Assembly (NCBI GenBank): GCA_963734625.1
Contig: CAVTHW010000014.1
Coordinates: forward strand, 62,001-126,000
From: CAVTHW01 sp963734625
GTDB lineage: Bacteria; Acidobacteriota; Terriglobia; Bryobacterales; Bryobacteraceae
Length of the DNA: 64,000 bases
Direction: 5' to 3'
Positions 8,171 through 17,656 of the stretch are shown piece by piece. Both the position numbers and the translations under genes were made by a program. Numbering within the stretch: the first letter of the stretch is position 1; the number at the start of each line of letters is the position of its first letter. The notes under the pieces were generated by a model. It saw nothing but the letters and a program-made list of their open reading frames with translations. It had not been told where the DNA came from and did not search any database.

Positions 8171-9574
8171 ATGATTGCTTCGGGATTGCTCATGGCCGAA
8201 ACTCTGCTGGTGGTTGACGACGACGCCGCTGCGCGATACGCCCTGACCCGGGTGTTCGAGAAGGATTACCGGGTTGTGGAGGCGGGAGACGTTGCTGAGG
8301 CCAGGCTGAAGCTGCGCTCCTTTCACCCCAGCGTGCTCCTGCTTGATTTCAGTCTTCCCGGGGAAGACGGGTTGACGCTCCTGCGGGAAATTGGCACGGC
8401 TTCAGGGGCGCCGGCCGTGGTGATGATTACGGCCCACGGCTCGGAGCGGGTCGCAGTCGAGGCCATGAAGGCCGGCGCCTACGACTATCTGTCCAAACCC
8501 TACGATGTGGATGAGCTGCGGATGGTGGTGGGCCGCGCGCTGGAGCGCCAGGGCCTTCGGACCGAGGTCAGCGCATTGCGGGAGCGCCTCGCCGCGGAGG
8601 GCCAGTTCGGCCGCATGATTGGCATGTCCGGCGCTATGCGCGATTTGTTCGTCATCGCAGCGAGGGTGGCCGAAACCGACCTTCCGGTTCTGCTCCTGGG
8701 CGAAAGCGGCACGGGCAAGGATCTGCTGGCACAGGAGATCCACGCCCGCAGCGGGCGCGCCCGGCAACGCATGGTCGCATTCAACTGCGCGGCAGTGCCC
8801 GAGACGCTGGTCGAGAGCGAACTGTTCGGCTACGTGAAAGGCGCTTTCACCGGAGCTACGAACTCGCGGCCCGGCAGGTTCGAGCTGGCGCAAGGCGGCA
8901 CGCTGTTCCTGGACGAGATTGGGGACATGGCTCCCGCCACACAGGCGAAGATTCTGCGAGCCGCGGAATCCGGAACCGTGGAGCGGTTGGGCGATGCTCG
9001 GGCTGTGCGCGTGGACGTGCGTCTCATCAGCGCTACCAACCAGGACCTGCAGACCGCTATTCAGGAGAACCGTTTCCGCCAGGACTTGTACTACCGGCTG
9101 GCCGGTGTGACGCTCTGCTTGCCTTCGTTGCGCCAGCGCCGGAGCGATATTCCCTTGCTGGTCGAGCAATTCTGGGTGGAGTTACAGCGCCGGTACGGCC
9201 GCCCTGGGCCGCGGCTGACGCGCGAGGCGCTGCTCAGCCTGGAGCAGGCAAACTGGCCAGGCAACGTCCGCCAGTTGCGCAATGCCGTCGAGCGGCTCTT
9301 TGTATTAGCCCGCGGCGACGACGTTGACAAGGATGATGTGGCGGCGGCATTGACTTCCGGGCCGGCTTCGGCCGCGCCCCCCGTGGACGCCTCCGATGTT
9401 GGAGATTATCGGGAGGCGAGGCGCAGCTTCGAGATCGCCTATCTTACGCAGAAGCTTCGAGAGAACCAGGGCAACGTTACGCGAACCGCCGCGGCCATCG
9501 GCCTGGAGCGGCAGAGTCTCCAGGAGAAGGTCAAGCAATTGGGGATCGAAGTGGAGCGGAACAAGACCGCGTAG
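8171..9574 (+). CDS. NtrC-family sigma-54-dependent response regulator
   Basis: The protein is about 467 residues and has three domains. The receiver (1-125) has VVDDD, phospho-acceptor Asp in LLDFSLPGEDG, and Lys in YLSKPYD. The AAA+ domain (about 145-380) has Walker A GESGTGKD, the sigma-54 contact loop GAFTGA and Walker B DEIGDM. The C-terminal Fis-type helix-turn-helix reads NVTRTAAAIGLERQSLQ. It activates sigma-54 promoters after phosphorylation. Starts at ATG 8171 (good GGGGGG site) or 8192 (MAETLLVVDDD) are both possible. No kinase is adjacent; the nearest is at 15305-17095, and pairing with it is only a suggestion. Confidence 0.93.
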   Translation: MIASGLLMAETLLVVDDDAAARYALTRVFEKDYRVVEAGDVAEARLKLRSFHPSVLLLDFSLPGEDGLTLLREIGTASGAPAVVMITAHGSERVAVEAMKAGAYDYLSKPYDVDELRMVVGRALERQGLRTEVSALRERLAAEGQFGRMIGMSGAMRDLFVIAARVAETDLPVLLLGESGTGKDLLAQEIHARSGRARQRMVAFNCAAVPETLVESELFGYVKGAFTGATNSRPGRFELAQGGTLFLDEIGDMAPATQAKILRAAESGTVERLGDARAVRVDVRLISATNQDLQTAIQENRFRQDLYYRLAGVTLCLPSLRQRRSDIPLLVEQFWVELQRRYGRPGPRLTREALLSLEQANWPGNVRQLRNAVERLFVLARGDDVDKDDVAAALTSGPASAAPPVDASDVGDYREARRSFEIAYLTQKLRENQGNVTRTAAAIGLERQSLQEKVKQLGIEVERNKTA

Positions 9575-9626
9575 CGCCGCGCGAGCACTCATCGTGCCGG
9601 CGCGGCGCTCTTGGCGGTGATGAAGG

Positions 9627-12600
9627 TTAACGCGCGGCGCCCACCGTGGTCGTGCCCCGCGTGCTGAAGCGGTAGGTGCCCGAACCGACGGTGTATTTGA
9701 CCGCGTCCAGCACGGTACCCACAAAGGTTACACCGGGCGCGCGAGAGGCGAGCACACCGGACTCGGTAACCTTGGCGGGATCGGTGCCGGGCACGTAGAT
9801 GGTGGCCGTGGTGTTGGCCGGGATGGTCACGTCGAGCGTGATGCCCGAGGCGTTGGTGGTCCAGGCCGAGCTGATCAGGCCGTGCACGGACGAGTACTTC
9901 GCTGCCGCGTCGCTGATGCCCGCGCCGTTGAGAATCAACGGGCGGATGTTGATGGTCTTGAAGCCGGGGCTGGCGGCCTGAATGCCGGCCAGTTCTTCGT
10001 ACATCCACTGTACGATGGACCCGTACATTTCGTGGGTGCGCGTCCGGCTGCCGGCCTCCCAGTATTCGCCGATGCCGGTCCAGCCGAGGGTTTGGATCCA
10101 GTATCCGTAGCTCGGATAGGTCGTTTGCAGGGCGATGGTATAGGCGGCCTTGGCGGCGTTGGGCACGCCGTCGCGCGCAGCCTGGGTGAGGGCCGGGAAG
10201 ATCCAGCGCGAGCCGGCGATGCCGACCTCCTCGTGGCCTTTGCGAGTCACCAGCACGTCTTCGACGAGCTTGGTCTCGAGCGGGATGCGGTTGGCCTCGT
10301 CCACGATACCCATGCCCAGGGGGATGGCCTGCATGGACTGGAGGAAGGGCTGGGTCGGGTTCTCGCGGTAGTAGCCCACCGAGGCGTCGTACCACTTGGC
10401 GTTGTAGTCCTTCCTGATGTTCTCGAACATCGTTTTGAAGTAGGCCTCATCGGCTTTGTTGTTGAGGGCGGCTGCGACCTCAGCGGTCACCTTAGCCATG
10501 TAGGCCAGGTAGGCGCTTCCGGACGGTACGCCGATGGTCGCGACGCTGAAGTTGGTGTTATCGCGCACGGCCTGCTCGTCGTCGCTGACGCCGCCGGGCG
10601 GCGCGACGGCGCTGCCAGGGTTGCCGCGCGGGGCAGCCCAGTCGCCCAGACCCGAGGACACCAGGTAGTGCTTGGTGCTGTCGATATTGGCGGTGTAAGC
10701 GCCCATCCAGTAGGTAGCCCAGGACTTGAGGTACTGGGACATCGCGGCGTATGCCGTCGCGGCGGGCCTGGTGTCGCCGTAGAAGCGGTAGGCCTCGTAG
10801 GGCAGCACATGCAGGAACGAGTCCCAGATCGGGGTGGCGCCGCTGTTGGTGCCCTTGCCGAAGCTGTTCGACGGGGTGCTGCTACCGCAGCCGTAGGGGT
10901 TGGTGCCCACCGGCGAGCAGTAGCCATAGCCGTACGCGCTCGGGATGAGCAGGCCCACCGCGCCCAGCGCGCGCGGCTTGGGGACATCGGAGTTGACGAT
11001 GTAGGTGTTGCCGACCGCCTGGCTATCGACGGCGTCCTGCGCCGACTTCAGATACTGGCGTTGCGTGCGAAAGAGGTAAGACGCTGACGGCGCCATTAGC
11101 TGCGTGTCGCCGGTCCAGCCGTCCCTCTCGTATGTCGGGGTGTCCGTGACCTGGCCGGCCGTGTGGTTGACCGCGACACCGACGCGGGTCCCTTCGTGGA
11201 TCTTGTTGAGCAGAGTGTTCGACGAGGTGAAAGTGCCCGTCGGGGGCATGTTGGTGCGCATTTCCCACACCGCGTCCACGTGCACCTTAACGCTCGGCGG
11301 CAGGGCTTCCCCGGCGGGGCCGGCAATCTGGACCCACTGGAAACCCTGGACGTTGGAGGTGGGCGCGAAGACCTCCGGACGCTCGGCTGTGCCGATGCCG
11401 TTGGAAATGTAATACTGCTGGCTCATACTGCCGGGCAGGGCGAAGGCGCCGTCCTGCCGGTTGTTCGTCGTAGTGGGGAGGCCGTCGTCATTGCGGCGCT
11501 CGACGGCTACGACCCGGATGACCTGGCCGGCGGCGGCGCCCCAGATGCTGACGACCGGTTGCCCTTGGCGCTCCTCGAGGGTGTCGACGCCATAGACGCC
11601 GGCGGACACCTCCCACATGGGGAAGGTATCGACGCCTTTGACCTTGTTGGGAATGGCCTGGACCAGCTCGCTGGACTCTTGGGGCTGGGCGTAGACCCTA
11701 CCCTTGGGGCCCGCGATCGCGCTTGCGGACGCCCATCTGGACGCGTCGTAGCTGGCGGTGTTCCAACCGGGCATCTGCTTGCGAGCGTCGAAGGTCTCGC
11801 CATCAAAGTAGTCCGAGACGCGGACCGGACCGTCGATGCTGACCTGCCAGCTGGGATCCGTCTTGATGATCTGCTCGGTGCCGTCGGCGTACTTCACGTA
11901 GAGGTCGGCGCGCAGGACCTCCTGGGCGCGCCACTGGGCAAATTCAAAGGCGTGGCCGCCCGTGCTGTTGGTGGAGTTGTACCTGCCGGCGGCGAGCTGG
12001 GTGGCGACAACGTTGGTCTTGGGTGTCCTGGCGTCCTGCTGGATCAGGGCGGTCACGTCATCGGTGGTATAGAGGACCGTCTGGTCATAGGAGGTGAAGC
12101 CGGGGTTCATCCAGGTGTTGGGCTCGGTCTTGGAGCCGTTCAAGGTCATGTCGTTCCAGCCGAGGCCGGTCGAGTAGACGCGAGCGCTGACGACCTTACC
12201 ATGCGCCGAGACCGGGTCGACGGTGAAGGTCTTGCGCAGCATGTAGTTCGGCAGGATTGCCCGGCAGGCACCGGAATTCGAGAAACTGCCCCCCGGGCGG
12301 CAGTAATCCTCGGGCTGATCGGCGCGAGCGATCGCGGCGCCGGCCGCCGCGGCAGCCCGCAACGCCGGAGTGAAGTTCACGCCAGTGCCCGCATTGGATA
12401 CCGCCGCGCCCTGCGGCGTCGCCGAAGCCAGAGCCGGGGCGAAGGTGATGCCGGTTCCGAGACCTTGAACCGCGGCGCCCTGTGCGTGCGCGGAGGTCAA
12501 GGCCGGCGTGATCGTAACCGTAGTGGGCTGCGCAGGAGCGCCTCCCCTGCCGCCGCCTTGGCCGCCACCGCCGCCGGCTCGCGCCCCACCACCGGCCGGA

Positions 12601-13736
12601 GCAGTTCCAGCAGCCGCCCGTGCTCCACCTCCCGCCGCTGGCGCTCCACCAGGGCCGCCGTCCGGGCCACCCGGCCCGCCGCCGCGGCCGCCTTGCGGCG
12701 CCACGACGCTAACAACCGTGCGGGATTCGCCATCCACGATCACGTTGTCGCCGGCCTGGATGCCAGCGCCGCCGCCCTGGCCGCCGCGGCCACCACCAGG
12801 GCCGCCGCCCTGGCCACCACCACCGCGGCCACCGCCGCCACCGCCGGCTGCGGCGACTTGGATTTGCGTCGCGCCGGCCGCCGTCGCCGCCGACAATGTC
12901 ATGCTGACCGCGGGCCGGCCCACCGTGCTCATGGTCGCACGATTCGAACCGATGACAATGGCCTGCCCGGCCTGGAACCCGGTTACGCTCACCACCTTAA
13001 TGTTCGTGGCGCCGGCCGCTGCGGGCGCCGCCAGCGTCGTGGTGGAAGCGGCCGTTCCCACTTCCGTCGCAGCAACGGCCTGTCCACCGATATTGAACCG
13101 CACGCCCGGCGCGATGGCCGATACGCTCGCTACCTTGATATTCGTGGCCCCTGCCGGCGCCGCTTCGTGAAGCGTGGTGTTGAATGCTACGCAGCAGGCA
13201 TCATCGGCGGCGCCCTGGGCGACTGTAATCGGGGCCGTGTACCGAGGCGGGCCGGAGATCCAGGTGCCCTGCCACTCGCCAGGGGTCAAGTAAGCGGTCT
13301 CGAACCAGGCTACTGGCGCCCAAGCCGATGCATCCTTGGTCGTCACCTGGACCGTCCAGTAGTAGCGCGTGCGAGAAGCCAGGGCCTTTCCCGCATACGT
13401 GACCGACGTGCTGTCCGAGGCTATCGGGCCGCTGTCCCACAGATCGCCCTTGCGGGCCGCCGCAAGGACGGACGTGCTGGCAACCAGGACGCGATAGCGC
13501 GTCTGGGTGACGCCACGGCCGGTCTCGCTCAACTGCCACGTGAGTGCCGGCTTGGCGTTGTCGATGCCGAGCGGCGCCGGATTGGCGTCCGCCTCCAGGT
13601 TCGAGACAGTCACCCTGGCGGCGGGCGCCTGAGCAGTTGTTCCGCTACGTCCGGTACCGGTCTGCTGGCTCCATACCGCGGCAGCTAGCAGGCACAGCCC
13701 GAGGATAATCAGTGGGAGCTGTTTGTTGATCTTCAT
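9627..13736 (-). CDS. Secreted alpha-L-rhamnosidase (GH78) with a large Gly-rich modular insert
   Basis: The product is about 1369 residues, starting at ATG 13734-13736 with a signal peptide (LIILGLCLLAAAVWSQ). Next is an N-terminal Fn3-like domain (about 40-160, ending WQGTWISGP). An insert of about 295 residues follows (about 178-473). It has three AGATNIKV-type modules, two long Gly/Arg runs and repeated TPALxxAxxxGAAV units. The rhamnosidase beta-domain then resumes (YMLRKTFTVDP, VYSTGLGWNDMTLNG). The (alpha/alpha)6 catalytic domain has TYERDGWTGDTQ, with the acidic cluster of GH78, and GIGEYWE. It should release rhamnose from plant or microbial polysaccharides outside the cytoplasm. It faces the NtrC gene tail-to-tail. 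Confidence 0.92.
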   Translation of the reverse strand: MKINKQLPLIILGLCLLAAAVWSQQTGTGRSGTTAQAPAARVTVSNLEADANPAPLGIDNAKPALTWQLSETGRGVTQTRYRVLVASTSVLAAARKGDLWDSGPIASDSTSVTYAGKALASRTRYYWTVQVTTKDASAWAPVAWFETAYLTPGEWQGTWISGPPRYTAPITVAQGAADDACCVAFNTTLHEAAPAGATNIKVASVSAIAPGVRFNIGGQAVAATEVGTAASTTTLAAPAAAGATNIKVVSVTGFQAGQAIVIGSNRATMSTVGRPAVSMTLSAATAAGATQIQVAAAGGGGGGRGGGGQGGGPGGGRGGQGGGAGIQAGDNVIVDGESRTVVSVVAPQGGRGGGPGGPDGGPGGAPAAGGGARAAAGTAPAGGGARAGGGGGQGGGRGGAPAQPTTVTITPALTSAHAQGAAVQGLGTGITFAPALASATPQGAAVSNAGTGVNFTPALRAAAAAGAAIARADQPEDYCRPGGSFSNSGACRAILPNYMLRKTFTVDPVSAHGKVVSARVYSTGLGWNDMTLNGSKTEPNTWMNPGFTSYDQTVLYTTDDVTALIQQDARTPKTNVVATQLAAGRYNSTNSTGGHAFEFAQWRAQEVLRADLYVKYADGTEQIIKTDPSWQVSIDGPVRVSDYFDGETFDARKQMPGWNTASYDASRWASASAIAGPKGRVYAQPQESSELVQAIPNKVKGVDTFPMWEVSAGVYGVDTLEERQGQPVVSIWGAAAGQVIRVVAVERRNDDGLPTTTNNRQDGAFALPGSMSQQYYISNGIGTAERPEVFAPTSNVQGFQWVQIAGPAGEALPPSVKVHVDAVWEMRTNMPPTGTFTSSNTLLNKIHEGTRVGVAVNHTAGQVTDTPTYERDGWTGDTQLMAPSASYLFRTQRQYLKSAQDAVDSQAVGNTYIVNSDVPKPRALGAVGLLIPSAYGYGYCSPVGTNPYGCGSSTPSNSFGKGTNSGATPIWDSFLHVLPYEAYRFYGDTRPAATAYAAMSQYLKSWATYWMGAYTANIDSTKHYLVSSGLGDWAAPRGNPGSAVAPPGGVSDDEQAVRDNTNFSVATIGVPSGSAYLAYMAKVTAEVAAALNNKADEAYFKTMFENIRKDYNAKWYDASVGYYRENPTQPFLQSMQAIPLGMGIVDEANRIPLETKLVEDVLVTRKGHEEVGIAGSRWIFPALTQAARDGVPNAAKAAYTIALQTTYPSYGYWIQTLGWTGIGEYWEAGSRTRTHEMYGSIVQWMYEELAGIQAASPGFKTINIRPLILNGAGISDAAAKYSSVHGLISSAWTTNASGITLDVTIPANTTATIYVPGTDPAKVTESGVLASRAPGVTFVGTVLDAVKYTVGSGTYRFSTRGTTTVGAAR

Positions 13737-14093
13737 GGTTCTCGTTTCAGATGGCAAATCGGCTCACTTTCAGAGCTAGAGAATGCCATAGTACCGGCTC
13801 GATAGCAAGAGTGAAGTCGTCTTCCGAGTGAGTTTCGCCTTGCGGCACACCGCTGTGAGCGTCGGACAGGTATAAACAACTTTAAGTCAATGTCTTACGG
13901 GCTCTCCCGCCACGCGTCTCGATTCTAAAACAAGTGGAACCGCCTGGTCCGTAGTTCGCATTGCAATACGCGTTGGGGAGTCCATCAATCCGCTGGTCCA
14001 CGACTTTGGCGCGACCAGGATCTACCCGGTCGCCGAGTTGACTTCAGGAGTGTCTTTGTTGCTCGTAGGCGGAGGCGAAAATGGAAATGTGGC
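13737..14093. other. Intergenic region, no gene seen
   Basis: About 350 bases separate the rhamnosidase start from the TPR gene end. It should hold the rhamnosidase promoter. A possible stem lies at 13994-14019 (TGGTCCACGA pairing imperfectly with TGGCGCGACCA) after the TPR gene stop. No convincing open frame is present. Confidence 0.5.
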
Positions 14094-15308
14094 TTACTCC
14101 TTATAGGGCCGGCGCAGGAGTTCCCGCGCTTCGGAGCGGGAGGCGGCGAAGTCCTCGGCGGCGATGACTTGCCGGTAGCTCTCCTGGGCCTCCGCGCGCG
14201 CACCCGTCAGATCGAGCGACTTGCCCAGTTCCAGGCGGGCGACGACCGCCGATCGCGCCGAGAGCCGTGGCTCGGCCAGCGCCCTGCGGAGCCAATCGAT
14301 GGACGAGGCCAGGTCGCCTTTCTTGCGGAAAGCGACTCCCAGGCGGTTGTATACAACCGCGCGCTCCAGCCCTGCGTAGTTAGGCTCGCCGCCCTCGCGT
14401 TGGCGAAGGATCTCCTGGTAGGTGGCGATGGCCTTATCCGGCTGGTCCATTAGCAGCTCTATGCCGCCGAGGTCCAGGTGCGCCAAATAGTTGCCGGTGT
14501 ATTGCAAGCGGAGCCAGTCCAGTATCGCGGCGGCGTTCTCATATCGCTTCTCCCGCATGTACAGCAAGATGAGAATGACCCGAGCGTCATCGGCGACAAG
14601 TATCCCTTTCTCCGCGGCGGTCACCAACTCCTGCCGGCCCCGCTCCTTATTGCCCGGGCGACCGAAGATGACTGCAATCCAGCGGAAGGCCCAAGGCAGG
14701 CTGCCCGCTACGTAGTCATAGACCCCGAGCGACAGCCTGGCGTCGGGAAAACCTGGATCTCGCCGCAGCAGCTCCTGGTCGTCGCGCAACGCTCTGGTTC
14801 CGTGCCGGTAGGCATCCCACCACCGCTGGCGAGACAGTTCGAAGCTCGCCAGACTCTGGTAGACAAGACTTCGGACGAAGAGCGCGGTCCGATCGTTCGG
14901 ATTCTTCGCAAGCCGCGCTCTGGCCCGCACCAGCGCCTCGGCGCTCGCCTGCCGGAAACGCGCCTGCAGCCCGGCGTCTCCCCCGGAACTGGCGTTCGGA
15001 TTCTCCGTAAAGAAGTTCGAGGCCGCGAAGCGGTCAATGCCCAGCTCCTGCCGCCGGCTGAGGTCTTCGATCCAGTAAGTCTTGGCGAGATAGGCATAAC
15101 CGGTGGGATCGTCCGGCGCATTCTTCACCATGGACTGGAATGTACGCTCAGCGCGCCTGTAGTCCATGTTGTAGATGTCATGCAGGCCCTGCTGGACGAG
15201 GGCCAACTGCTCCGGAGGGAACAAAGCCGCGGTTTGGGAAAACGCCGCCGGCGACAGGAGGAATGCCGCCACCCCGAACGCAATCCGGCTTGTGCCTGTT
15301 TGCCTCAT
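14094..15308 (-). CDS. Secreted TPR-repeat protein
   Basis: The 404-residue protein has a signal peptide (FGVAAFLLSPAAFSQT) and TPR-like helical pairs along its length: GLHDIYNMDYRRAERTFQ, AIATYQEILRQREGGEPN and RLGVAFRKKGDLASSIDW. TPRs serve as protein-binding scaffolds. Its ATG overlaps the stop of the upstream histidine-kinase gene by four bases, so the two are co-translated. It may modulate or localise that kinase in the periplasm; this is inference from gene order. Confidence 0.85.
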   Translation of the reverse strand: MRQTGTSRIAFGVAAFLLSPAAFSQTAALFPPEQLALVQQGLHDIYNMDYRRAERTFQSMVKNAPDDPTGYAYLAKTYWIEDLSRRQELGIDRFAASNFFTENPNASSGGDAGLQARFRQASAEALVRARARLAKNPNDRTALFVRSLVYQSLASFELSRQRWWDAYRHGTRALRDDQELLRRDPGFPDARLSLGVYDYVAGSLPWAFRWIAVIFGRPGNKERGRQELVTAAEKGILVADDARVILILLYMREKRYENAAAILDWLRLQYTGNYLAHLDLGGIELLMDQPDKAIATYQEILRQREGGEPNYAGLERAVVYNRLGVAFRKKGDLASSIDWLRRALAEPRLSARSAVVARLELGKSLDLTGARAEAQESYRQVIAAEDFAASRSEARELLRRPYKE

Positions 15309-17095
15309 TCGGCCGGCAGGGTCACCTCGACGCGCGTGCCCCGCCCCTCCCCGGTCGGGCTCCTCACTTCGACCGTGCCCCCCACATGAAGAACGCTTTT
15401 CCGAACAATGGCCAACCCCAATCCGGTTCCCCTCTGTTTGGTGGTGAAGAACGGCTCGAAGATCCGGTCGCGGATGTCCGTCGGGATGCCCGAGCCGTCG
15501 TCGCTCACTGCGACGGAAATGTGCTGCCGGTCGGTGAGCGCAGCCTCCATGCGGACCTCCCCGCCAGTTTCCGATGCCTGTACGGCGTTGAGCAGCAGGT
15601 TCAGAACAATCTGCCTGACTATCTCGGGATCCCCGCGGTTCAGCTTCAGTCCCGGCTGGATTCCGTGCGTGATGCGAATGCGGTCGCAGTCATATTGCCT
15701 GGCCAGCGATTGCGCCAGATTTTCCAAAAGCCGGCTCAGATCTACTTCCTGCGGTGGTTGTTCCTGGAGCGGACGGGAGAAGCTGAGCAACTGCTGGACA
15801 GACCGGTTCAACCGGTCGGCTTCGTCGATAATATAGCCTAGATCGCGGCCGTGCCTTTCCCGCGTCTCCGCTTCCTCGCGCATCAGTTGAGTCAGCGCCT
15901 TGATCGAGCTCAGCGGATTCTTGATTTCGTGAGCGATTGTCGCGGCGGCCTTGCCCAGGTTGGCCATGTGCTCCTGGTCGGCGAAAGCTCTCTCCAAGCG
16001 GATCTTGTCCTCGATCAGGCGGCAGGTCTCGATGGAGTTGGAAATCTGGCGGCTCAAGCCCAGCAGGATGTCTTCATTCTCATCCAGAAGCATCTGGGGA
16101 GAAGTGTCGACAAGCAGGTACCCAACCAGACGTTCCTCATACCACAGAGGGAAGAAGTAGGTAAAACCGAGACTCCCGATGAGGCGGCGGATCGGCGAAT
16201 CGGGACCGCGCGAGACGCGGATCACATCTACACGGTGTTCCTGAGCCAATCGCCCAATCTCAGGGGGAGCCGCGGGGTCGTCAGAGGCGACCAGCAGCAC
16301 CCTGCGCAGGTTGAAAGTCCGTTCCAGCTCAGCGGCGATGAACTTGAGCCGCTCTTTCAAGTCCAGGATCCGGGCGGCCTCCTCGATGAGACGTTTGCTG
16401 AAGCCGGCGTAAAGCTGCGTGCGCTTGGACAGGGAGCGCGTCATCCATCCATACAGCGGCAGCCAGACCAAGCCCGCGGCGAAGACCAGGGCGATTTCCA
16501 GCAGGGGGCCGTGAGCGCCGTAAGCCTCCTCGACGTAGGTCGCGACCTCTCGAATCAGAAACAGATACACGGCAAAGAAAGCACCGAGCTTCAAGGCGAA
16601 AAGCACACGGCGCGGGATCAGCAGGTCTAACAGGTTGCAACGGTAGACAAACCAGGCGAAGGTCAACGGCGGTACGAGCGACGCGAGTACGGTCACAGTG
16701 GAGCCGGGGCCGGCGATCGCGCCGGTTATCGGAGCGGCCACCAGCGCCGCTGCAAATGCGATGAAGAATCGCCGCTCGCAGGATCGCCGCCCGCGCGCCG
16801 CGGCGTAAAGACTCAGGCCGGCAGCCGCGAGGGCCAGGCCGATCCAGAGAGGGGAAGTGACCGAAGCCCAGGAAGGAGAACTCCACTCGACGTCGGCGTT
16901 GAGGCGGCGAAACATCACGGCTGCGCTACCGGCATGCCACAGAGCGAGGAGAGCCAGCACTGAGGCGGTCAAACCCTGGGCCAGCGCGGTACGCCACCTA
17001 CGGACTAACGTGACAAGCAGGAAGATATCGAGAGACGCGCCCAGGGTGAACCCGATCAGCCGCAGCGTATAAGCGATGGCGGGCACGACCTCCAT
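15305..17095 (-). CDS. Membrane sensor histidine kinase
   Basis: The 596-residue protein has an N-terminal block of about seven or eight hydrophobic helices (1-220), a GAF-like sensor segment (about 225-360), and a kinase core. The core has H-box IAHEIKNPLSS, N-box LNLLLNAVQA, G1 DDGSGIP, F-box FEPFFTTK and G2 GTGLGLAI. All catalytic motifs are intact, and NtrB-like core spacing suggests a partner of the NtrC type. It is first in a two-gene operon with the TPR gene. The signal is unknown. Confidence 0.92.
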   Translation of the reverse strand: MEVVPAIAYTLRLIGFTLGASLDIFLLVTLVRRWRTALAQGLTASVLALLALWHAGSAAVMFRRLNADVEWSSPSWASVTSPLWIGLALAAAGLSLYAAARGRRSCERRFFIAFAAALVAAPITGAIAGPGSTVTVLASLVPPLTFAWFVYRCNLLDLLIPRRVLFALKLGAFFAVYLFLIREVATYVEEAYGAHGPLLEIALVFAAGLVWLPLYGWMTRSLSKRTQLYAGFSKRLIEEAARILDLKERLKFIAAELERTFNLRRVLLVASDDPAAPPEIGRLAQEHRVDVIRVSRGPDSPIRRLIGSLGFTYFFPLWYEERLVGYLLVDTSPQMLLDENEDILLGLSRQISNSIETCRLIEDKIRLERAFADQEHMANLGKAAATIAHEIKNPLSSIKALTQLMREEAETRERHGRDLGYIIDEADRLNRSVQQLLSFSRPLQEQPPQEVDLSRLLENLAQSLARQYDCDRIRITHGIQPGLKLNRGDPEIVRQIVLNLLLNAVQASETGGEVRMEAALTDRQHISVAVSDDGSGIPTDIRDRIFEPFFTTKQRGTGLGLAIVRKSVLHVGGTVEVRSPTGEGRGTRVEVTLPAE

Positions 17096-17127
17096 CTGAT
17101 CGCATCAGCGCGGCGGCGTCAAGCAGG

Positions 17128-17541
17128 TTATTTCTTTTTTACCGCAGTGCCCGACATCGTATAGGCGCCACCCGCAAAATCCATGGTCAGGGAGACCTTA
17201 TCTCCATTCGGCGTCAGGGTGATGACCACGGGGACCGCCATTCCCTGGTAGTCCATGTCGTACTTGAGCATCAAACTCTTTCCGTCCGTCGAGACGTCCT
17301 TGATGGATCGACTGGCCTGCCCCGCGCTGGTGAGCGAGCCGACGACCTTCCCCGAATCAACCTTAATGGACAACTCGGACTGCATTGGGCCCTGGCCGCC
17401 CTCGGCCGACAGAGTCCAGTCGCCAATAAACGCGGCTGCATTTTCGGGCGTAGCCGCGGCGGACGACTGAGAGAAACCCGTCATTGCGCCCGAAATCAGA
17501 CCGAGGACGAGCAGAGACAAAGAGACAACCGTTCGAAACAT
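17128..17541 (-). CDS. Small secreted protein, lipocalin-like pattern (paralogue 1)
   Basis: The 137-residue product has a signal peptide ending GFSQSS. It then reads FIGDWTLSAEGGQGPMQSELSIKV, a G-W start followed by alternating beta strands with repeated Gly turns, and ends in KKK. The layout matches the genes at 18906 and 49488: signal, GxW, an M/E/L strand, then GKVVGSL-type strands. It may bind a small hydrophobic ligand, but nothing in the sequence proves it. A GGGGATCGC-type site lies upstream. Confidence 0.75.
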   Translation of the reverse strand: MFRTVVSLSLLVLGLISGAMTGFSQSSAAATPENAAAFIGDWTLSAEGGQGPMQSELSIKVDSGKVVGSLTSAGQASRSIKDVSTDGKSLMLKYDMDYQGMAVPVVITLTPNGDKVSLTMDFAGGAYTMSGTAVKKK

Positions 17542-17656
17542 AAGCGATCCCCTTTAGCCGGACGTCCTTATTCGCTTCCTGGCCACCATCGATTGTATAC
17601 CCGACCGCCGACATCGCAATGCGCCGCAGTACTGATCGGACGGCTCCAGAGCAGGC

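Noticed and set aside
11163..13688. 841-codon plus-strand frame opposite the rhamnosidase
   Set aside because: It is antisense to a clear GH78 gene; high GC and few stops in the third codon position create it. The Pro-rich frame at 12508-13170 is the antisense of the Gly runs.
13994..14019. Hairpin after the TPR gene as a terminator
   Set aside because: The stem is imperfect and no T-run follows; left as a note in the intergenic entry.
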